Shown one piece after another: positions 1-11,218 of a stretch of DNA of 44,761 bases (position 1 is its first letter; every line of letters begins with the position of its first letter). A program made the translations under genes and the position numbers. The stretch is from contig JAAOMT010000283.1 of the NCBI GenBank assembly GCA_016748015.1, forward strand, positions 1-44,761, read 5' to 3'. Below the pieces are notes generated by a model. The model saw nothing but the letters and a program-made list of their open reading frames with translations, did not search any database and was not told the DNA's origin. This DNA comes from Geosiphon pyriformis. Taxonomy: Eukaryota; Glomeromycota; Glomeromycetes; Archaeosporales; Geosiphonaceae.

Positions 1-1
1 C

Positions 2-3000
2 TTATCAATACCAGCCTTTGGAATACATTTTTGATGATGCTTTTTTAAATGTAATGAATCTGATTGGCTTTAATAAATTGTTTGGTGTGGTTTTTAATTT
101 GTCTGATGATAAGACTGTGGATCTGTTTGGGATTTTTAATAAGCTCTGGAAACATTATAACAGAGTGGTTTTGAATATGTTTTTAACACTTTTGAATTCT
201 TGTTTGTTTTGTGAGTTGGTGTCTCATGCTTAGAAAGAAGCTTGAATCTTAATAATCCCTAAGCTTTATAAGTAAGAGAGCATTCTTACTAATATTTGGC
301 CAATTGCTTTGATTGAAACGGCCCATAAAATCTTTTCCAAGATTCTTTCAGACAGAATCTTATTGAAATATAGCATTTTTGATGTTTTGCATAAAGACAA
401 TTTTTTGGTTTTAAAGGGTACAACAATGCTATTTCCTATTTTTGCTGTTGGTTTGGTTATTGAAGATGCTTTGAAAAAGAATTGGGAACTTTGGTTGGTT
501 TTGCAAGACATGAAAAAGGCTTATGACTCTGTTGAGTGAAAACATCTTAGAAGGAGCTTGGTTAGGATAAAGATGTATGACAAATTTATTAAGTTTTTTG
601 GTAATATTCACAATAATTATGTCAATAGAGTTATAACAGATTTTAAGTTAACAGATAAATATCAGGTGCATAATGGTTTAGACCAAGGAGAAGTGTTTTT
701 GTTGCTTTTTTGGCACATATTTTATAATTCTCTTCTGTATAAGGTTAGGAGACAAAAAAGTGCATATGAATACTGGCTAAACTTTTATTATGTTGTCAGA
801 ATGGATTAATTGAAATCTCAAGCTGAATTAACATCTTTTCTTGCTGCTGGTGCTTTTGTTGATGACACAATCTGAATTGGAAACAGCCAAACAGTGACCC
901 AACATATTCTCAATATTGCTAGTAAGTTTTTTCAGATTAATAACATTTCTATTAATAATGACAAGACAGTAGTCATTCTTATTAATTGCAGAATTGATTG
1001 TCCTAATTTGTCAATCAGTGATTTACCTATTTTTATCACCAAGAGGAGCAAGTTTTATTACTACCTGGACATTTTTTTGTCAATTGAAGGTTTGTTGAAA
1101 CCTAGTTTGGCCAAGGCACATTCTGATGTCTGTTTTTTTGCCAACCTTGTTCTGAAAAAGACTGTTTTTAATAAGCAATTTTTGTATTTGGTTTCAGCAG
1201 TTCTCTATATCATTATCAGTTACAAGACACAGTTTAACTTTATTCCTGTTAATGTGTGCAATAAATAAGATGCTTTAATCTGTAGGGGCTTAAAGTTGAA
1301 ATCCAATCTGTCTCTCAATTTTTCCAATAATGCACTCTATTATCCTTCTTTGTATGATTTGAAAACTTTTGAGCAGGTCCAAACTAAGAATAAGGTAGCT
1401 TCTGTAGTATGTTTTGCCAACTTTATAGGAATTTTAGGTTGTTTGTTTTTGCATTAGTCTCATAACTTGCAAGTTCTGTCTTGGAGTCCACTTTACCCTT
1501 AATCTTTCTTGCTCATATTAGGATCAGTGCCTCTAATAATTTCTTGGCAGGTGTAGTTCATATTTTTCTCAGGTGTAAGTTGTCTTTGAGCATTTATATG
1601 AACAATTTTTTCTGTTTTTATAGTAGAACTTCTATGTTATCAGTTCTTAACAAATCTGAATTTTTTAAATTTCTTCTATTTTTTTGGTGTTATGGTATTG
1701 TTTTTATGGAGCAGTTTCTTTATAAGAATGGTTTTATTTTTAGTTGAAAAACTTTCAAGCATTGGAAAAAGTTGGATCTATGTGGCTCTATTCCTAAATG
1801 GTTTGGTTATTCTATTAGCTTCCTTAATAATATAGCTTTTTTTTTACTCATTTGGCTTTTTTAGATGTTTCTGGACCTTTGAATGTTTTGAAGACTAATG
1901 AATTTTGGCTTGTATGAAATTATTTGTTGGATGTTACAGCTGACAGTCTTTCTGTATATACTGATAGATTTCTGAAAAACTTGGGAAGTGTGAATGTTAA
2001 AGCTGGCACAACAGTTTATTTTAAGAATGTTAATCTGGATTTGGAGGTCAGCATTTCAGGTCTGATGTTTTCCACTCTTGTAGAATTGCAGACTGTTGTA
2101 TTGGCTCTTGAATATATTCCCTTTCTTAGTTCAGTTTGCATTTTTATAAACAGTTAGGCTGCTTTAGATGTATGTAAAATAGAATTGGGTCTTGTGCATT
2201 CAGACTTTTGGAATCAGTGTTGAGTTGAGCATTAGCATATAGTAAATATTGTTTGAGAAAAAAATTTAAACATTAATTGACATAAAATGAAAAAACATTT
2301 GAATGTATTGGGTAATATGTGTGCTGATGTGCTTGCTAATATGACTTTTCTTTTTTTATTGTATTTTCTTTTCCGAATAGATAAATGTTATATTATAACT
2401 AAAGGTGGTATTGTTTCTAACAATTCTAAACATTTTGCTTGTAGAATTTTTCAGTTTATTCATTGTGTGCATTGGAAAGTCAGTTCTGAATAATAGTTTG
2501 CTGTTAAATATTAATTGGTTTAACTTATCTTTGGTGTGGCATCCAGATTTGCACATGACTGCTGGTTTTATTAGTAGGCCAACTGCTAGTGTTCATACTT
2601 ATTTTATGAAGACTTTACACTATTAACTGCCAGTTGCTGTTTAGAAATGCCTATATGGCAAGTGTTACTCCAGTATGTTATGTCTGTATTGTGATAATAT
2701 TAAGATTTCAAATCACATTTTTTCTTATATGGTCGATGATTTTGTTTGACATCAATTGTTAGATGCTTATGTAGTTGCTTAAAGAGTGCTTTCTGGTCTT
2801 TTTTGCTCTTTTTTATGTGTGTTTTAATTGCTATCTTTTTGTGTCTCAAATATGACAGTGTGTATGGTTCTTTGCAAAGATTTTGTCTTTAATGATTGGC
2901 TACAAAAGACTTTGTCTATCTTCAAAGATGCAAAAATTACAGGTTAAAAGATTGTAAAATTTGTGTGTAAATTCTGCTTTGCTTTTAAGAATAAAGTCTG

Positions 3001-3223
3001 AGTTGTTTATGCCAAGTATCATGCATTTATGGAAAAGAATAGACTGATACCACATAATTATTCGGTTTCAGTCTTGGTCTCTGGACTGCTCTCAGTGCTT
3101 TCTGCTGGTGTGGTTAGGTTGTTTGGTATTGTTGATGCTTTTGGTTCTAACTTTGGATTTTGTAAGTTTCACTTGTTTTTTTCAGATATTGGAAATCCTA
3201 TTTCTGTTTATATAGGTGCTTAG
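2..3223 (+). pseudogene. LINE ORF2 remnant: reverse transcriptase, RNase H and C-terminal zinc motif
   Basis: ORF2 of a LINE makes the reverse transcriptase that copies the element RNA at a nicked genomic target. The finger region reads IALIETAHKIFSKILSDR near 310, followed by ELWLVLQDMKKAYDSV near 490-535 (motif A, with its Asp kept) and GLDQGEV near 680. The catalytic FVDDT box at 855-869 still has both Asp codons. RNase H follows at about 1930-2180: YTD is kept, but the Gly after it is Arg, and the SDSQ box reads INSQ, so one acidic residue is lost. A zf-RVT-like motif at 2670-2730 has CLYC and SNH, but its last Cys is Tyr. The frame ends with TAG at 3221-3223. Many in-frame stops (for example 231, 537, 808 and 2155) and at least one frame change near 1450-1500 make it a pseudogene. 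Stops fall mainly at expected Trp or Gln codons. Confidence 0.85.
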
Positions 3224-3361
3224 TGTTGTTCTGATTGACTTGAGTAACTGGTTACATGTAGAAAATGCATAATTCATGCCTACTTTAGATCAATTATTTA
3301 ATGTACTATACTAGATAGTGTTTGAACCTCACTCATTAAATATTAATAAAAAAAAAAAAAA
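3224..3361 (+). other. LINE 3' untranslated region and poly-A tail
   Basis: About 120 bases follow the ORF2 stop, then a run of A begins at about 3347. LINE transcripts end like this and are inserted by target-primed reverse transcription. The 3' end of this UTR (3238-3350) has a second, much more AT-rich relative at 3492-3610. Confidence 0.7.
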
Positions 3362-5745
3362 TACAAATGAAACTACTGTATAAATAACTAAATTTGGTTT
3401 TTGGTAATAATAATTTAATTATAAATTTACATAAAATAATTATTTTAAATAAATTTATTTTTATATATTTAATTTGAAAAGTTTAAATTAAATTAAGTAA
3501 TTAGTTATATGTAAAAAATACATAAATTATATTTAATTTAAAACATTTAAATATTGTATTATATTAGATAATAATTGAATAATAATTTATTAAAATAATA
3601 AAAAAATTTTATAGTTAATAAAATACAAAAAAAAACAAAATACAAAAAAATTAAAATTTTGTAAAATTATTTTTAATGTTATTAATTATAAAAAAAATAA
3701 TTAATAATTAATATAATATAAATTAATTAATTATATATTAAAGAATACTTAAAAAAATTTTAAAAATACTAAAAGTATTAAAAATTTTAAAAAAATTAAC
3801 AAAAATATTAAAGATTCAAAAATGTCAAAAATATTAAAAAATATACAATATTTCATATTATAAGAATAATATATATATAAAAATAGCATTAAAAAAATAT
3901 TTAAACATTTAATAATAAAGCAATTTTTTTTAATAATTATATTTTAACTAAATCAATTATTCATAATAAATTTAATTAAAATTATTAAAACATATAAAAT
4001 TACTGTTTATGTTATTAAATTATTTTTACTTAATATTTTATTTAACAAAAATAACTAATATTTAAAATATAATTACTTATTAAATAATAATAAAAAATAA
4101 ATAATATTTAAATATAACAAAAATTAACCAATTATATATAATAAATTAGCAAATAATATAATATTTAAAATTTTAAAAATGCCAAAAATTCTAGTAATAA
4201 TTCAAAAAAATGTAAAAATATTAAGAATTTCAAAATTTTTATATTATAAAGATTTATATATATATATAATAATATTATTAAAAAATAAAAAAATAATTTT
4301 CTTAATTTAATTATATTTATTAAAAATTAATAATTTAGTACTTAAAGTAAAATTTTTTTAATAAAAATTACATAATTATTTATTTAAATTTATAAATTAA
4401 TATTTATCTTATTAAAATTACTTATTTTAATATTTAATATGTTAAATAAATAAATTTATTCAAAAAATTTAACAACATTAAAACAATAATTTTTGTTTAT
4501 AATTATTGATAAAATATTAATTTTTTATTTATTATTTTTTTTATTTTTATTTTTTTGGTTTTATTTATTGTTTATATTAAAAAAAGTGCTAAAATTACAA
4601 TATTATAAATTATTTAATAAAAAATACAAAAATAAATATAAAATTAACTTATTAAAAAATTAAATTGCTTATCAAAAAAGTAAAAAACACCAAAATAAAT
4701 CAATTATTATGAAATACCAAGTATTATTTATTATTAAAATTTAAATTTCTGTTAATTATATAAAAAATTTAATTATTAAAACTTTCAATTAACTAATTAT
4801 AATACTAGCTTATAAATTAATAAATTATATAATTATTTATAATATTTGATGTTTTTTATAAAATATAATTCACAAAAAACAGAAATACTATTAATTAATT
4901 AACAAAAAAAATTAAAATTTACAAAAACAATTTATTTTGTATTTACTAAGTATATTTGGAATTAAACAATAATAACTTTTTAATTAAATCAGATTTTAAT
5001 TTTTATATTAATAAAAAATATAAAAACTACCAAAAAATTTTTATAGTAATTTATTACAACATATTGGTTTTTTATAAAACTATAATTTTGCATTAATAAT
5101 TATAACAATAAACTATAAATTGAATTATATATCCAAAAATTTTTTTTAATAATATTTAGAAACAAAAAAAAGCTATAAATTCTAATAGTTATTTCAAAAA
5201 AAATTTAATTCCTTATTTAAAAAAACTGCAGAATATTTTATTAACTTATTATATTATTATATACTTAAAAATACAATTTAAATCTTATTAAAAACTGTAT
5301 TATTATTTATTATAAAATCAAAAAAAATTTGGTTTTTGTTTTAAAACAATTTAAAAAAAAATACAAAAATCAAAAAATTTTAAAAAAACTCTAATCTTAA
5401 AATCTATTATTATTTAAACTTTAAAAATTATTTTAAATTAAATTATTTAAAATTCAATATTTTTAAACTTCACTTTATTAATACTTAATAATTCAGTTAT
5501 TTTAATAAATTTATTATCAATACTATTAATTTTTAAAGCTTATTTACTGTTAATTTTATTTTTTATATATATTTTTCTTATTAATTATATTAATAATATA
5601 TATATTAATTGTTAAATTTAAAAAATTTACTATCAAAAAAAATAATGTTTAGATTTAACTTAATAACATAAAAAAAACTATTATTATTAATAATTAAAAT
5701 AATATTAAAACATTTAAATAAAAAAAAACTTTTTTTTTTCTTATG
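3362..5745. other. Extreme AT-rich island without genes
   Basis: About 2.4 kb with almost no G or C, no open frame of note and many A/T runs. It sits between LINE copy 1 and LINE copy 2. Two internal signals suggest that it is built from eroded repeats rather than random sequence: a collinear match to the LINE 3' end (3492-3610), and a loose internal repetition between about 3770-3900 and 4160-4300. I see no tRNA, no ORF and no clear promoter. Composition makes chance similarity easy here, so internal assignments are tentative. Confidence 0.7.
3492..3610 (+). repeat. Eroded copy of the LINE 3' end
   Basis: Base by base, this stretch follows 3238-3350 of LINE copy 1 with few gaps. Most mismatches are C to T or G to A: for example TTGAGTAACTGGTTACATG in the LINE reads TTAAGTAATTAGTTATATG here. 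It ends in an A-rich tail like the LINE. I take it as a remnant of an older LINE insertion driven to near-pure AT by transitions. The match was made by eye. Confidence 0.55.
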
Positions 5746-5779
5746 TCCTAAAATTCTTAAAAAAGTGCAAATTTTGAAA

Positions 5780-7655
5780 GAAGTTTTTGCTGTTTATTTT
5801 ATATCATTATTCAGCTAGATATCTCCAAACTTTTTCTATTTAAATACAAGACTGCCAACAGTAGTAGCAATTTTATTATAAAAGAGTTAAAAAAAAGTCA
5901 CTTTCTAGTTTTGCTGTTATTGACTTTTCTGTTAAGAAAAAACACAAAAGTGGTTTATTAATGAAATCTATTGCTATAGTTAATGTTTCTGTTAATGATG
6001 TTTTTGGTGATTCAGCTGGACATGTGAGTAATAATACTACTAAATCAAAGAGCATTTAATAGAAGAAACAAGTTTTCAGCAGAAGAATAGAAAAGAATTT
6101 GGTGGAAATAATACTGAAATAATGCCCAAAAAACCTAAAAAAATGATTACAAAGTGTGTTCTTGAAAAGCTTTTAGGTATGATTGATTTTAATATAGGCA
6201 GTAATAGTAATAGTAATGTATTGGATGAGTTGCTCCCATTTTCACTTTTTCTTTTTCTTAAACTCATTGTTTAAGTTTCAGTTAGAAAATTTTTTGTTCT
6301 TAATATTAATCTTGCAGTAGTAGCTGATAAATTTTCTCAAAATAAGTTGAATGTTATTAGGAAAATTTTCTCTGGTGTAAATGGTTTTAAAGAGGCCTCT
6401 ACTTTTTCAAAATTTGGTGGAATTATCTGGCTTATTTTACTTCTGAAAAGACAATAATGGCTGCAGCAAATTGGCAAATAATTGAGATGTTATAGTAAAC
6501 ACCAATCTTAAATGTTCTGTTAACAATCATATAAATTAAGCAATTGTGTTAAAAAAAATTTCTGTAAAAACATTTATTGAGACTATGTATGCTACTATAG
6601 TTGAGTTTGATAACATTAAGTCAATCAAGATACAACTAGTAAGTTTCAAACAAAAAACAGTTATCAAATTGGAAAATCAAAATTAGACTAATCTCTTGGC
6701 TTCTAAGTAGTCTACCTTCATTGAAAAAAATGCAGTTTGTGTAGCCAAGACTGATCTCAATAAACAAATGTGAAAATTTAGAGATAAGTATACTTTGTTT
6801 TATATACTTTCCATAGAAATGACTGTTTACAATATATAGGAATTTATTGGTTCTATTAATAAGAAAACTTGCATTATTAATTGTAATTTTTTCAATTATA
6901 CCCATGCTTACTGTTCTATTGTATGTTTTGGTTTTGAGTTAAAGTTGGTCAATGCAATAGCTATGACTCTAATTATAAAAAAAGTTGGTCTTTATTGGTT
7001 ATGTCTGTCTTTTGCTTTGTGTTTTGTCTGTAAAATTTCAGGTCATATATTTTTTACTTATAAGTCATCAAAAATATCATCAGCTCTAAAAAGCAAAAAA
7101 GTTCTCTTTTTAGCTTAAGATCAGTTTATATTGGCAAGAATTTATGAGAAAAAATCTTGTCTTTTAGTTTTTGGTGATAAAACTTGGGCATTAGTAATTA
7201 ATACTCTTTTTACACATGTATTTTATGGTGTTAAATCATGTTTTAGTTATATTAATAATGATAAATCTCTTCTATTTGTTATGAATAAATTGGAAATATG
7301 ATTGGTTAGAATTAAAAACAGTCTTATTAGCCCCACAAAACAAATTGATAAGTTGGCTAAGAGATTAGATTCACTTATATTGGTAGTTTTTCAGCTTAGT
7401 CCTGGATGTTAACTGTTAATAACTCCCTTATTATAGAATTAAGTAGATAATATAGTAATAAAAAAAAGCTTGAGTAAGATCATTGGTAGTAAGACTGCTG
7501 TGATTTTGGTTCTGTCTGCCTTCTTTAATATGGTTAAGTTAAAAAACATATTGAAAGATCTCTTAGTTTTAGTATTAAGTTTGTTAGTTTATTTTGATAG
7601 TTTGGTTTTAACTGGTGGCATGCTTTCCCAAACTCCTTTTTAATAAGTAGTTTTG
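5780..7655 (+). pseudogene. LINE ORF1 remnant, Gag-like nucleic-acid-binding protein
   Basis: ORF1 proteins of LINEs bind element RNA and form the ribonucleoprotein. In one frame, pieces such as KSIAIVNVSVNDVFGDSAG (near 5970-6020) and KKPKKMITKCVLEKLLGMID (near 6126-6185) are readable. A later Cys knuckle reads CFVCKISGH near 7015-7050; its last Cys is replaced by Tyr. Further pieces continue to about 7640. Stops and frame changes break the gene throughout. The start is not defined: I put it at the first stretch that looks coding. Assignment to ORF1 rests on position upstream of the endonuclease and on recall of this family. Confidence 0.6.
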
Positions 7656-8888
7656 TGTGGAAAATTGCCACATGCAATGTCAAAAAAATAAACAATCTTG
7701 CCAAGCAAAAAAATATTATTTATTAACACAAAGATATAAACAATCTGATTTCTATTATTATAGAAACCAAGTTAAAAGAAAAGATTTATCCATGAATTAA
7801 AATAAATTTGATGATGTTTAAATGTTTACTTCTGATTTGAATTTTGGTTATTTGGGTTTTGGTGTCACAATTATTATGAATGCAGTCTTGACAAGACATA
7901 TGTATAAGATCTCAGAAATTTCTGGCTGGCTGTTATCTATCAAGTTACTATTCAAAAATAAACTTTCTGTTTCAATTTTGGGGCTGTATCCTAATGCTTT
8001 ATTGGCAGTCTAATTTTTTTAGGCTGACATTATTAACTCTTTAATTGCAAAGACTGTCAATGAATTTTCTTTTGTAATTTTGGATAAGAATTTCAATAAA
8101 AATAGATTTTGCAGATGTGCTAGTTTTAAGAAATGCCTCAGTTTAGGATTAGTCAATTCATTGGTTAAAAGTTTAGCTACAAACACATCAACATAAAAAA
8201 ATTTGAAAAATATTGTAAAAACAATTAATTATGTGTTTATTTCTTCAAACTTGGTTAATACAATAGTAGATTATGGTGTAATAGGCATTAAAAAATATTT
8301 TGACACTGATTACCAAGCTGTTTCTGTTTTTGTGGGCTTGAAAGGCTTATTAGATATGCAATTAAACTCTGTGTGCAAACAAACAAACAAAAATTATTGG
8401 AAGTTTAATATTAAAAATCCTAATAAAGTAAAATAAAATGTTTTTAAGAATGCTATAACAGCTAATACTATAATGTTTTCTGATGAGTTTGTCACTTCTA
8501 AAAAGTTCTCAGATTTGGATACAATATGAGATATTATTCACAAGATTGTAATTTTTTTGGCTGATAGAACATTTAAAAAATTATGATTTAAGAATTTTAA
8601 TAGTGTTTTTATCAAAAGATCTTCTAGGTTTTATAATTTGGAAATTTTGGTTTCAAGGATTGTTAAGGCTTTTTGTGAGGAGAGTGTTAATAGATTTGGT
8701 TTTCTTTGAACAGTGACAAGACATTGATTATTTAAGATCTTGTAGATTCTGGTACAGATATTATTTATGTGCATTCTGCTCTGTTTGGCATAAGGAAGTC
8801 ATATTGTGCATATAAACTTGCTGAGTTATTAAGAGCTAAGAAGTTGAGCATTAGATTTGTTATTGATAAATATATGGAAAATTTTACA
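7656..8888 (+). pseudogene. LINE ORF2 N-terminal remnant: AP-like endonuclease
   Basis: The apurinic-type endonuclease of LINEs nicks target DNA to prime reverse transcription. The region opens with WKIATCNVKKINNLAKQK near 7660, has ETKLKEKIYP near 7765 (the Glu of motif II is kept), then an open piece at 7822-8013. The box expected to read GDFN is KNFN near 8085. The catalytic motif expected as FDTDH reads FDTDY at 8299-8313, so the His is lost by a C to T change. The region continues to about 8888, where LTR sequence takes over before the reverse transcriptase. Stops are scattered through it. Confidence 0.7.
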
Positions 8889-9023
8889 GTTGTTTATTGT
8901 ACAAAAAACTCAATCAAAACTTTTAGATTACAAACCTTTAGAAATTACTATTATTAATAATTATTGAGCACCAAATTATAGGTTTGTTATTTATTTTAAT
9001 ACTCCAAATAATAATCTGTAATA
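8889..9023 (+). repeat. LTR 3'-end fragment, A/C family
   Basis: This stretch matches the last 130 bases of the A-family LTR (compare 24055-24192), including ATTGAGCACCAA and the ending CTGTAATA. The sequence after it (CTGTCATTAATTTG) is not a primer binding site, so this is an isolated LTR end and not the edge of an intact element in plus orientation. It interrupts LINE copy 2. Confidence 0.6.
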
Positions 9024-9496
9024 CTGTCATTAATTTGTTTTTCATAGCTGAAAAATTAATATTTAAGACAAAAAATTTCTTAACAGATACTTCTATTGGA
9101 GTTTTTACTATTTTAAAATTAATTCATTTTCTGTTTAATAAAATATTAAGGGAAAGTAGAAAAAATCCAACTTTTTTTTCCATATTGAAATTAAAAAAAC
9201 CAAGAAAAAAGTCACAAATTATATTAAAAACCATTTTTTTGGTCTTAGAAATAGTAGCAACTAAATCAAAAAAAAATCTAGTATTAATACCAATTATAGA
9301 TCTATTGCTTTTACTATTATTAGATTTATTATTTATATCTAAATACATATCATTACCAAAATCAAGCTTGACCAAAAAAATATTTTTTACATTGTCAAAA
9401 TATTTAATATTACTAAGAATAACTCTTTTTTTTTTGGAAAAAAAAGCTATTAGCAAGATCATAAAAAACTCTTTTGAGTGTTTTTCTTTTAGATAT
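9024..9496. other. Unassigned stretch between LTR fragment and element C
   Basis: About 470 bases. The plus strand is open from 8984 to 9508 (174 codons), but this frame begins inside LTR sequence and ends inside another LTR. Its product is a low-complexity mix of Lys, Ile, Leu and Phe. The minus strand is also open (9124-9462, 112 codons). I recognise neither. Long open frames on both strands are not surprising in AT-rich DNA poor in TA-starting stops, so I do not call a gene. Confidence 0.35.
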
Positions 9497-10265
9497 TGTT
9501 ACAGGTAATTATTTGGAATCTCAAATCAAATAACAAATCCATAACTTGGTGCTTAATAGCTGCTATGATTGGTAGTATCTAAAGGTTTGATTGAGTCTTT
9601 TGTATAATAGACAGAGATTCAAGAGTTGTATTCTGTAGTTTCTCAGAATTGCAATTCTGTCAAATTTCTTTTTCAGCATAATGGCCAGTAATCCTTTTGG
9701 TAAGCTATTTTCAATTGAGTGTTCTACTCTTATTTTTGGGTCTTTTACCAGTCACTTTGATGTTGATAACTCCACACATTGATCTTTAATCAATTAGTAA
9801 ACAACAAAACAAATCAAAAAAAAGAAAGAAAATAAAAGAAAATAAAGAAATTAAGCCAAGGCAAGTAATGTTAGTATTCTGTCAATAGTCATAATCAAAA
9901 GCTATTGTTCTAGTATAATCAAGTATTTAATATTATTAACATGAAGTGTTAATAGTAGAAAGAATAATTTAGATAGTAATAATTATTTATTAATATTGAT
10001 AATTCTAATAAAGATATAGTAATAGAAAGGTTTTTGTTTTTTTCTTCTGCTTCTAACACTCTTGCTATATATACATAATTTAGGTTTTATGAAATCACTC
10101 ACATTCCTAATTTTCTAACATTGCTTTATATTGCTAAGCAATGTGCCATAATTTTTGACATTGTTCTACATTGCTGAACAATATGCTTATGTGCTAATTA
10201 CTACTCTCCTATTGGTTTATCTGTTTTCCTATTATTTTTTTTATATTTTTTTTTTATGAGTAATA
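9497..10265 (-). repeat. 3' LTR of element C (minus strand)
   Basis: Read on the minus strand, this is a 769-bp LTR of the same family as the two LTRs of element A (compare 10381-11164). On the plus strand it starts TGTTACAGG and ends GAGTAATA, the latter being a decayed TAACA. Directly after it comes the complement of a polypurine tract (10266-10283), which fixes it as the 3' LTR of a minus-strand element. Internal sequence of C follows, cut by element A at 10381. Confidence 0.75.
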
Positions 10266-10380
10266 TTATCTTCTCTTTTTAATATTGAGCTTTGTCAAAA
10301 TTTTCATTTTGAATTAAGTCTAATACTTCTTTTTCTAATATTGTTTGTTCAACTTTGTTTCTTATATCTTTAATTTGTGC
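10266..10380 (-). pseudogene. Element C: polypurine tract and end of the 3' ORF
   Basis: On the minus strand the last codons read VEQTILEKEVLDLIQNEN, then FDKAQY and a stop, followed by the polypurine tract next to the LTR. The same ending (the DRAQ or NGAQ type just before a purine tract) is seen in elements A and B. The rest of this ORF lies on the far side of element A, at 24197-24700. Confidence 0.65.
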
Positions 10381-11164
10381 TGTTACTTATAAAATATAGA
10401 AAGTATATTAGTATATAAATTAGCCAATCAGAGGTAGATATAGTAAATGTGAAATTCTAGGATTTCTCTCAAAGAAATTGCAGGATTCCAGGAATTGCAG
10501 AATTCCTGGTATAAAAAATTGAAGAATTAAGGAATCTTGATTATGTATATATAGCAGTAGTATTAGAAATAGAAAAAACAAATCTTTTAGTTTTAGATTT
10601 GATCTAAGCAATTTTTTTATTCAAAAATATCAATAAATAATTATTTGCTATCTCAATTTATTCTCCACTATTAACACTTTATGTTGATAGTAACTGATAC
10701 TTAACCACACTAAAACAATAACTCTTGATTACAGCTATTAATGAGATATTAACATTCATTGCTTTGGCTTATTTCTTTATTTTCTTTATTTTATTTCTCT
10801 TCTTTTATCATTTTTTGTTGTTACTAACTGATTAAGAATTAAGTGCTGAGTTATTAACATCATGAATAGCCTGGTAAAAAACCCAGAAATAAGAGTAATA
10901 TTATATATATATTAATGGATAGCTTACCAAAAGAGCACAAATGCCAGAATAAAACTGGTCACCAAGCTAAAAAAGAAATTAGATAGAATTGCGATTTTGG
11001 GAGACTACTGAAAACAACTATTGAATCTTTGTTCATTATATAAAAGACTCAACCAAAACCTTCAGACAACCAAAACCTTTAAATATCACCAACCATATCA
11101 ATTATTAAGCACTAAGTTACAGATTTGTTATTTATTCTACCCACCCAAATAATTACCTGTAACA
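10381..11164 (+). repeat. 5' LTR of element A
   Basis: 784 bp, starting TGTTACTTAT and ending CCTGTAACA. It pairs with 23369-24192. It has a TATA-like run (TATATATAG near 10550) and AATAAA-type signals (near 10632). It is 40 bp shorter than the 3' LTR because the palindromic GAATTCC-rich stretch near 10450-10515 is shorter. Confidence 0.85.
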
Positions 11165-11190
11165 TTTGGTGCTTCCTGTAAGGTATAATC
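11165..11190 (+). other. Primer binding site region of element A
   Basis: Directly after the LTR end comes TTTGGTGCTTCCTGTAAGG. The TGG, one or two bases into the internal region, is the usual start of a site that pairs with a tRNA 3' CCA end. I could not match it to a specific tRNA. Confidence 0.5.
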
Positions 11191-11218
11191 TTATAAAGAA
11201 CTAGCACCAACAACAACC

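Larger units (their letters stand above)
1..3361 (+). mobile_element. LINE-type non-LTR retrotransposon, 3' half (copy 1)
   Basis: This is a plus-strand LINE whose 5' part lies outside the window. It contains a decayed ORF2 (reverse transcriptase, RNase H, C-terminal zinc motif), a short 3' untranslated region (3224-3345) and a terminal A run at about 3347-3361. The poly-A end without LTRs, together with the RT and RNase H order, defines the class. The family looks like the RNase H-bearing LINE common in arbuscular mycorrhizal fungi; that link is recall, not a search result. Confidence 0.85.
5746..8888 (+). mobile_element. LINE-type retrotransposon, 5' part (copy 2)
   Basis: This plus-strand segment holds ORF1 (5780-7655) and the endonuclease part of ORF2 (7656-8888) of what looks like the same LINE family as copy 1. 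It stops just before the reverse transcriptase would begin, where an LTR end fragment starts at about 8889. Copy 1 begins at about the point where copy 2 stops, but it lies upstream, so the two are separate insertions or a rearranged pair. Confidence 0.75.

Noticed and set aside
3362-5745. Mitochondrial DNA insertion as source of the AT island
   Set aside because: No mitochondrial gene, tRNA or rRNA piece was recognised, and part of it aligns with a LINE end instead.
1-9023. LINE copies 1 and 2 as one split element
   Set aside because: The 3' half lies upstream of the 5' half on the same strand, so a simple insertion cannot split it this way. Two copies or a rearrangement are more likely.
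8984-9508. 174-codon plus-strand gene
   Set aside because: It starts and ends within LTR sequence, is low in complexity, and the opposite strand is open too. No family is recognised.
10420-10611. Minus-strand ORF of 63 codons
   Set aside because: Lies wholly inside the 5' LTR of element A, and the partner LTR does not keep it as a gene.
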